A stretch of DNA of 11,904 nt from PNMQ01 sp964478775 (GTDB lineage: Bacteria > Pseudomonadota > Alphaproteobacteria > Paracaedibacterales > CAIOTO01), in the NCBI GenBank assembly GCA_964478775.1, contig CAYZJC010000035.1:1-11904 (forward strand). Direction: 5' to 3'. Shown here piece by piece: positions 8,201 through 11,904 of this stretch; the stretch's first letter is position 1; every line of letters begins with the position of its first letter. The translations under genes and the position numbers were made by a program. The notes under the pieces were generated by a model. That model had not been told where the DNA came from. It saw only the letters and a program-made list of their open reading frames with translations, and made no database searches.

Positions 8201-10410
8201 AGTTCATTGACTTGCTCTTCGAAATGCTTACGATCTTCAATCGATTGATGGGTATTATTTTTAAAGGCTTCCTGCACCTTACGTAATTCTTCTTGAACCA
8301 CAGATTTCTCTATTGTGAGTGTGTTTATTTGTTTACCAGCCTCAGTTACTTCACCTCGCAAGGTTTCTACAGACTTTTCGGCTGTGCCTAATTCTTCGCG
8401 TAATTTGTTTTCACGTGCACCTCTCTCTTGAAGGCTCGTCTCGAGTTGTGTGAAATTGTTTGTCTGTTCTGCTAGTTGAGAAGACACAGACACTAGTTGT
8501 GTTTTTGTATCATTAAGAGTTTCATTGACAGCTTGAATCTGTGTTTGCAACTGTTCGTTTTCAGTTGTCTTGCTTTGAATCTGCTCATTCAACTCACCAT
8601 TTTCCTTTTTGACATTCTCCAACTGACCATTAAGTTCACTGTTTTGCGACGTAAGGTCCGTGATTTCATTTGTCTTGTTTAGAACCTGCTCAGCTAACTC
8701 ACCATTTTCCTTTTTGACATTCTCCAACTGACCTTCAAGTTTGCCTTTTTCTTCACTGGCGTTGCCCAATTGTTCACGCAACTTTTGATTATCGTTTGAT
8801 AACTGCTGTTGTGTTTGCTGTAGAGATTGATATTGTTTTTGAAGGGTTTGAACCGTATTTTTTAAATCACCATTTTCTTTTGAATATTGATTAAGTTGAT
8901 TGAGGCGTTCCTGTGCTTGCCTGTCAGCTTCATTTCGTAATTTTTCAGCTTCTGCTTGGAGTCTTTGTGAGTTGGCAAGGCCAGTTTGTGCGCTGGTTAA
9001 TTGTTCACGAAGTTGGGCAAGCTGTTCTTGGCTCTCTAAATTTGTGCTCTCAAGTTCAGTAAGGCCCGTGCTGAGATTGTCAACTTGGTGTTGCAGCTTT
9101 TTGTTGGCTTCTTGTAGGTTGTTATTGAGGGTGGTAGCTTCTTCAAGGCGCTTAAGTGCTGATTCAGCTTCTTGTTGTGCTCTCTCTTCATTGGCCGCTT
9201 TTCTTTCGTTTGCAGCATTTATGAGTGCGTCACGCAGAGAGGGGTTTGATGCGTCATTTTCTAACTGGTTTTCTCCCTCGCCTTTTACTCCTCTCTTAAG
9301 TGCATTAATAACTTGAAGCTGTGTACGCACTGTATTGCCAACATCTTTAAAACGCTTGAGGTAAGTTTCCCCATTTTCTTGTCTGATGATTTTTCCTTCC
9401 ACGTTTCTGATGTGCACATCATTAATTTCTGTTGCTAGTGTCCGATCTACAAATTCTTGACAGGCGTCAGAGTCTGCATAATAAGGGTTTTCAAAAGTAC
9501 CATCTTGCACTGTGGAGTCTGTGGGTGGGGTGCCTTCAACGACGTGGTATTGCTTAACAAGAACCTCTTTCCTAGAATTTTCCACAATGTCAACGTCACG
9601 CACTGGCGCGTCTTCCATGCGTTTTTCAACGGCGGTTAAGTTTTTAACTGTATTTGTTTTGGCACCAAGCTTGACTGTAAACCTAAACCCAATAAAGGCG
9701 TTCATGCTGCGTGCATTGTCTTGCGACACACTTGATTCAAGGCGAAGATGTTCGTTTAGGGAATATTCAGCGCGTACTTGTGCCCCTAAGATGTGCTTGA
9801 TGCCCGTTTTACCCTGGTAATAGTAACCACCACCAAATAAACGAAGGCCATTAATCCCCGGAATGCTGCGGCCTAATTCCACATCTATCCCTCGAAGGGC
9901 TGCTGTTTTTTGTGCAATTTTTTCATGTTTTTGAAATGTCGTATTGTTGATGGTTGTTTTGCCTTGCGGTAGATACACGTTCATGCGCGCATCCCATGTG
10001 GGGGTCAACATTTCCGCCCCTAGGGTCAGCTGGTGAAAGACATTGCCGGAACCGGTTGTACGTCTGTCGTAGTAGGAATAAAAACCCAATACAGCATTAA
10101 GGCTTTGGTTAACTTGCCTGTACCCCAAACCAATGTTCATTTCTTTGGCATTACGTGAATCACCCATCAAAATAAGATCTGCGAATAGCATTTGGTTGTC
10201 GTTTTGAATCAGCGGCGTAAACCCGTGGATACGCGCAATGTGGCGACGTGTTCCAGCTTTAGCTTCAAGCTCTAGATTGGGTCGCCATTTAATTTCAGCC
10301 ATAGCGTCTGTAGACACGAACGCAACTGTGAAAATGGGTAAGCAAATGCGTACACCAGAAAACAGGAGGGACGACTTGAAATTAAAAGTACTTTTTCTAT
10401 TCTTGTTCAT
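5242..10410 (-). CDS. Inverse autotransporter (intimin-like barrel) with giant coiled-coil passenger and repeat tail
   Basis: 1722-residue outer-membrane surface protein. Residues 1-38 are a long signal peptide (core ICLPIFTVAFV, cut after AMA). Residues about 42-249 match the inverse autotransporter beta-barrel: DSRNAKEMNIGLGYRQ, LGFYSYYDRRTTGSG, HQLTLGAEMLTPTWDARMN and NVYLPQG are its typical blocks. In this family (intimin, invasin) the N-terminal barrel sits in the outer membrane and exports the C-terminal passenger. A linker (261-400) contains RDVDIV and VQDGTFENPYYADSDA, resembling the entry of a beta-helix passenger. From about 400 to 1367 the protein is almost continuous Gln/Glu/Leu heptads, a coiled coil that could span roughly 140 nm if unbroken. 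Residues 1368-1722 are low-complexity: a Ser/Pro/Thr region, two 15-residue repeats with LFGKQGT, an acidic patch, then five 28-residue Pro/Lys-rich repeats ending KPKRPNSRK. No LysM or Ig-like domain is seen. The start lacks an obvious Shine-Dalgarno. Adhesion or host binding is inferred. Confidence 0.92.
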   Translation of the reverse strand: MNKNRKSTFNFKSSLLFSGVRICLPIFTVAFVSTDAMAEIKWRPNLELEAKAGTRRHIARIHGFTPLIQNDNQMLFADLILMGDSRNAKEMNIGLGYRQVNQSLNAVLGFYSYYDRRTTGSGNVFHQLTLGAEMLTPTWDARMNVYLPQGKTTINNTTFQKHEKIAQKTAALRGIDVELGRSIPGINGLRLFGGGYYYQGKTGIKHILGAQVRAEYSLNEHLRLESSVSQDNARSMNAFIGFRFTVKLGAKTNTVKNLTAVEKRMEDAPVRDVDIVENSRKEVLVKQYHVVEGTPPTDSTVQDGTFENPYYADSDACQEFVDRTLATEINDVHIRNVEGKIIRQENGETYLKRFKDVGNTVRTQLQVINALKRGVKGEGENQLENDASNPSLRDALINAANERKAANEERAQQEAESALKRLEEATTLNNNLQEANKKLQHQVDNLSTGLTELESTNLESQEQLAQLREQLTSAQTGLANSQRLQAEAEKLRNEADRQAQERLNQLNQYSKENGDLKNTVQTLQKQYQSLQQTQQQLSNDNQKLREQLGNASEEKGKLEGQLENVKKENGELAEQVLNKTNEITDLTSQNSELNGQLENVKKENGELNEQIQSKTTENEQLQTQIQAVNETLNDTKTQLVSVSSQLAEQTNNFTQLETSLQERGARENKLREELGTAEKSVETLRGEVTEAGKQINTLTIEKSVVQEELRKVQEAFKNNTHQSIEDRKHFEEQVNELERKSESLETQLGETREKQSQAERSLEKKTEETKTLASNLHELKNEKESIQQELKISQDNAIKLGNRQLELTATIEELEDKNNELNTRYNASTVTIIKLTNDLEKEQKEKEELARKLNISQEENNTLQANLTQTQENLNAANKQTEELQTKYNSLEAECERLRNLLSEQQENINNSTSQFNEQEKDREAIQNELTLKEGELLNALDAARQAQVDLTKLQQRMQTLTQQHQDEIKTAQSETKAVQEQLSETETRANAQKQRGDDLETHLSQEQTRANQAEERVDTLETDLNNAQQELSDEKQRGDTLAAELSQEQTRAEEQANEAQELQRKLQQELSEAQTRANAAQEQVKNVQAEINELQNQHNDVASQNELLRQELLQSKNDYEKAQKEYTEQLTQQAETLNGQIEVQKVALKIQTQKSQQAIEFIQNQLTETKDLLTREKEQYAKALQELQQGHDSALEQANEKVAAYEKCISSTKTQFADLNKQVEELMTQSEATATENEDLNTRYATLQKELADAQTTFQTQTQQFELKTKALEEAKQKLTTQVKDLEDKVAELTEKKSSESLIEELTEQHLKRAEIVALEEEKDKLQTEFNLKNSELKALQTERKSSDAEFERKIKELEEKIIELQAPIDWNKIAYEQPANSNERQRRFSSVITYIQTPRSSLVPTDLLKELTSKHDSSGSSPSRGRSTPTPGQNGINDELTPPLPARVREFQDTPAAKEIIKRTLDHEGTDFFGIPKTPGDSPSTQNSVTPLFGKQGTPDKDSFTALFGKQGTTPQRPYATDDDENRSANAGDGEKFYTLASFIGKRVIITSDGKAIQQADEDQSSEYSDDETILPIQKKASTAADKKQTGEQNIPNQMKPKRPVDTETNHAADKKQTGKPNIPNQTKPKRPVDTETNPAADKKQTGKPNIPNQTKPKRPVDTETNPAADKKQTGKPNIPNQMKPKRPVKNETSITAEEKQKEKLNIPNQMKPKRPNSRK
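5258..5677 (-). repeat. Five tandem 84-bp repeats encoding a 28-residue Pro/Lys-rich unit
   Basis: Units begin at 5258, 5342, 5426, 5510 and 5594, each with GGTCTTTTTGGTTT on the plus strand and exactly 84 bases apart. The three central units are nearly identical by eye: 5426 differs from 5342 and from 5510 by one base each. The outer two are more diverged, as expected for tandem expansion from the middle. Each unit keeps frame and encodes AADKKQTGKPNIPN followed by a KPKRP core, covering about residues 1579-1718 of the inverse autotransporter. Copy number is likely to vary between strains. Confidence 0.95.
5867..5933 (-). repeat. Two 45-bp tandem copies encoding a 15-residue LFGKQGT unit
   Basis: The 22-base stretch 5867-5888 recurs at 5912-5933, 45 bases apart, so the reading frame is kept. 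It encodes SVTPLFGKQGTPDKD then SFTALFGKQGTTPQR, at about residues 1490-1520 in the disordered tail of the inverse autotransporter. Confidence 0.8.
7135..7461 (-). repeat. Degenerate 21-residue (three-heptad) repeats in the coiled coil
   Basis: Residues 984-1092 of the inverse autotransporter break into units of 21, 21, 21, 25 and 21 residues, several opening with SQEQTRAN, SETETRAN or SEAQTRAN and containing RGDDLET, RVDTLET or RGDTLAA. Twenty-one residues are three heptads, so these duplications preserve coiled-coil register; the 25-residue unit carries a four-residue insertion (a stutter), a tolerated discontinuity. Confidence 0.7.
8591..8733 (-). repeat. Duplicated 35-residue (five-heptad) segment in the coiled coil
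   Basis: Bases 8591-8628 recur identically at 8696-8733, 105 bases apart. They encode GQLENVKKENGEL followed by NEQ or AEQ, at about residues 560-607. The period of 35 residues is five heptads, so the coil register is kept; the exact 38-base identity suggests a fairly recent event or gene conversion. Confidence 0.8.
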
Positions 10411-10495
10411 AATTAAAAACCAAATTTTTATAATTAAATTCTAAATGTTGCGTAAACTTTTTAAAAATTATCTGTTAAAGACAATAGTTTATCTC

Positions 10496-10518
10496 ACACT
10501 GTCAATCTATATCAGTGT
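10496..10518. promoter_or_regulatory. Operator-like dyad ACACTG-N11-CAGTGT on the -10 box
   Basis: Perfect six-base inverted repeat, ACACTG at 10496-10501 and CAGTGT at 10513-10518, with an 11-base spacer. The centre (about 10507) falls inside the candidate -10 hexamer (10506-10511) of the inverse autotransporter promoter. The geometry fits a dimeric helix-turn-helix repressor; the regulator is not in the window. Confidence 0.4.
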
Positions 10519-10532
10519 TTTTAAAGTGTCAA
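10506..10532 (-). promoter_or_regulatory. Candidate sigma-70-type promoter of the inverse autotransporter operon
   Basis: On the minus strand a consensus -35, TTGACA (plus bases 10527-10532), is followed after 15 bases by TATAGA (plus bases 10506-10511), or after 17 by TAGATT. The leader would be about 90 bases. A second TTGACA (plus bases 10500-10505) lies just downstream but has no good -10 partner. Confidence 0.45.
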
Positions 10533-10931
10533 TACTGATTCGGAAAAATAATTAAAAAATATTTATGAGAAAAGAACAAGCAATAATACTAAAATTTTAC
10601 ATAATTTTGATAAGCGTCAATTCAATTGCAAGATGTTTGGTTAGAAAATTTTATTATAAAAATTACTTATGATTTAAAATATTAGCATAAAGTTCCTGCT
10701 TTTTTGAACAGCGCCTTTCGCGCAACCTTAAATGAATGCGCTTAAAATATTAATCGATTTAAGTGAAAAGTTTTTTTATTACGACACACCCATATTTTCT
10801 TTTGTTTTATCTCGGTGCCGGGTGTAATGAATAACTAAAATTTCAAGAAGGCACACTTTTTGCAAGAAAGATAATGTTTGTTAATTCTTATACTGTTACA
10901 CTTTTAACAAGGCCCCTATTTAAGATAAAAA

Positions 10932-10937
10932 GCGAGG
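10932..10937 (+). promoter_or_regulatory. Ribosome binding site choosing a GTG start
   Basis: GCGAGG lies five bases before GTG at 10943. This favours that start over the ATG at 10874, which would put 24 extra residues before the signal peptide, and over the ATG at 10955, which would be 17 bases away. Confidence 0.4.
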
Positions 10938-10942
10938 TTCGT

Positions 10943-11422
10943 GTGCCAAAATATATGCGTCATTTTTTATTGCAGCCTTTTGTGTGCTGCTTGACATTTT
11001 CTTTCCTTTATTTATGCTGTTTTTCCTTGTGCAGTGCTTTGTCAAATAATGAGGCTGACCCCTATCACCAGGCGAACCATAGCAGACTTAAAGTGGGGGA
11101 TGTCTATGAGTCTAGGGTAAATGAACCCTTGCTTGATAAAAGACAAGGGACAGACCAGCAAAGTTACCTGAGCAGATTTACAAGCTGGGTATGCAGCTGT
11201 TTGTCTGGTAGAAACAACAGTGATAGTGCTTCTGTGGGGTCATATACCTCTCAGGTTGATGTCAATATAACTACATCAGACACATACGAAGAAGTCGTCT
11301 TTTTACCGCAGATGCCAACCTATAAACCACTGACCCAAGCTGATATTGCCAAACATACAGAGATCGCAAAGGACTTGCCTTTACATCGACACATCCTTAT
11401 GCGTTTCGCGCGGCAAAGCTGA
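10943..11422 (+). CDS. Unrecognised secreted protein, possibly the 5' part of a frameshifted gene
   Basis: From GTG at 10943 the product is 159 residues; the same frame is open from ATG at 10874 (182 residues). I recognise no family. The N-terminus MPKYMRHFLLQPFVCCLTFS continues into a long Cys-rich hydrophobic stretch ending near SLCSALS, a plausible signal peptide with the cut around SA-LS. There is no good lipobox, so secretion rather than lipoprotein anchoring is inferred. The rest is polar and Ser/Thr-rich (SDSASVGSYTSQVDVNITTSD), then YKPLTQADIAKHTEIAKDLP before an abrupt ending in RQS. The stop at 11420-11422 overlaps ATG 11422-11424 of an adjacent open frame by one base. That frame lacks its own ribosome binding site, so this may be the first half of one longer secreted protein. 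The gene is divergent from the inverse autotransporter and shares its intergenic region. Confidence 0.65.
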   Translation: MPKYMRHFLLQPFVCCLTFSFLYLCCFSLCSALSNNEADPYHQANHSRLKVGDVYESRVNEPLLDKRQGTDQQSYLSRFTSWVCSCLSGRNNSDSASVGSYTSQVDVNITTSDTYEEVVFLPQMPTYKPLTQADIAKHTEIAKDLPLHRHILMRFARQS

Positions 11423-11904
11423 TGATAGAGTCGAACATTCCCGATTTCATGCAACTGGGCAATCTGGCGATGTTAGATATTGCAGCCTATAGTGATGAAC
11501 GTCATCAGATTCAAGCCATACTTTATGTGTGGAATCAAACCCCCTCGAACTGGGGGTATAATTCAGCTCTCATTCAGTGCATGCAACTTATTGCAGACAA
11601 CCCGCAACATCCCTTTGCAATTGGTGCTGCAGCACGCTTATATTACATATGTGATACTGACATTAAAGAATTTGCTTACGTAAGATTACTCGATTGGGTG
11701 CCACAATGGCCCATTGATATGATAGACCTAGACTGGGTCAATGGTTTGGAAATTGTAGAGGCGCAATTGCTAGAGGTTGAGTCGCACGATGATGAACTGT
11801 ATAACTTATCTATTGAATTACCGAACGAAGTGACGGCAATCATGGTAAAAATTTTAAATAATAACCAGCACTACATGAAGCAACACATATTCCATTTTGA
11901 TCAT
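11422..11904 (+). CDS. Unrecognised open frame, cut by the window edge; probably continues the preceding gene
   Basis: From ATG at 11422 there are 161 codons without a stop to the last base, so the end is off the window. No family is recognised. The product begins MIESNIPDFMQLGNLAMLDI and contains helical-looking, aromatic-rich stretches (YVWNQTPSNWGYNSALIQCM, LLDWVPQWPIDMIDLDW) and Asp/Glu-rich parts near the end. It has no signal peptide and no convincing Shine-Dalgarno. Two readings fit: a coupled second gene, with TGATG joining stop and start, or the rest of the secreted protein above, displaced by a one-base deletion or two-base insertion. The second is favoured because this frame is open upstream to 11344 and reads naturally there (HPYAFRAAKLM just before the ATG), so the break would lie near 11383-11395. 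Confidence 0.6.
   Translation, partial: MIESNIPDFMQLGNLAMLDIAAYSDERHQIQAILYVWNQTPSNWGYNSALIQCMQLIADNPQHPFAIGAAARLYYICDTDIKEFAYVRLLDWVPQWPIDMIDLDWVNGLEIVEAQLLEVESHDDELYNLSIELPNEVTAIMVKILNNNQHYMKQHIFHFDH

Larger units (their letters stand above)
10411..10942. other. AT-rich divergent intergenic region
   Basis: About 530 bases between two divergent genes. The left part (10411-10532) holds the promoter and dyad for the inverse autotransporter operon. Bases 10540-10690 are nearly all A and T, and I see no gene there. Bases 10707-10741 form a small GC-rich island with three GCGC motifs. CGCTTAAA (10739-10746... ending before ATATTAATCGA) pairs with TTTAAGTG (10758-10765), an AT-rich hairpin followed by seven T at 10771-10777; its role is unclear because no plus-strand gene precedes it. 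ACACCC (10786-10791) and GGGTGT (10820-10825) form a weak inverted repeat around a poor candidate plus-strand promoter (TGTAAT at 10823-10828). Confidence 0.6.

Noticed and set aside
8900..9316. 138-codon plus-strand frame opposite the coiled coil
   Set aside because: Antisense shadow of Gln/Glu/Leu codons, giving Ser/Cys/Leu-rich sequence; the minus frame is clearly coding.
10565..10672. Plus-strand 35-codon frame beginning MRKEQAIILKFYIILISVNS
   Set aside because: Basic and hydrophobic like a small membrane peptide, but it lies in nearly pure A/T sequence with no ribosome binding site, where such frames arise by chance.
10711..10741. GCGC-CTTTC-GCGC hairpin and a third GCGC in the divergent region
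   Set aside because: The stem is only four bases and GCGC is self-complementary; too weak to call a terminator or operator by itself.

Overview
The window is 11,904 bases of fairly AT-rich bacterial DNA. The host is probably a host-associated (intracellular) alphaproteobacterium of the Holosporales/Rickettsiales kind. This rests on the alphaproteobacterial style of the ExoIII sequence, two tandem MFS transporters of a type I associate with intracellular bacteria, and an intimin-like surface protein with an unusual passenger. It is an inference from remembered family patterns, not a database result.

Layout. (1) Bases 1-3377, minus strand: a tight three-gene run of MFS transporter, paralogous MFS transporter and exodeoxyribonuclease III (xthA, cut by the left window edge). 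The second MFS gene is interrupted by 128 N bases, an assembly gap whose nominal length does not preserve frame. (2) Bases 3378-3681: an intergenic stretch with a candidate promoter and TTGCAA dyad for the MFS run, and a clear rho-independent terminator for the locus to its right. (3) Bases 3682-10410, minus strand: a two-gene surface locus. The first gene encodes a 1722-residue inverse autotransporter: signal peptide, intimin-type beta-barrel, about 970 residues of coiled coil, and a disordered tail with five 28-residue Pro/Lys-rich repeats. It is followed 24 bases later by an unrecognised 511-residue exported protein with its own short coiled coil. (4) Bases 10411-10942: an AT-rich divergent intergenic region. 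A good minus-strand promoter there has an operator-like dyad centred on its -10 box. (5) Bases 10943-11904, plus strand: an unrecognised secreted protein whose frame closes at 11422, while an adjacent frame stays open to the window end. This is either two coupled genes (ATGA overlap) or one gene broken by a frameshift.

How it fits together. The right two thirds read as a cell-surface or host-interaction module: a very long rod anchored by an outer-membrane barrel, an exported partner candidate in the same transcript, and a divergent secreted protein. The left part is metabolic and housekeeping (solute uptake or efflux, base-excision repair) and is separated from the surface locus by a terminator. 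The least ordinary element is the inverse autotransporter, which carries a giant coiled coil and a recently expanded repeat tail instead of Ig-like domains. No RNA gene, CRISPR array, insertion sequence or complete prophage gene was seen.
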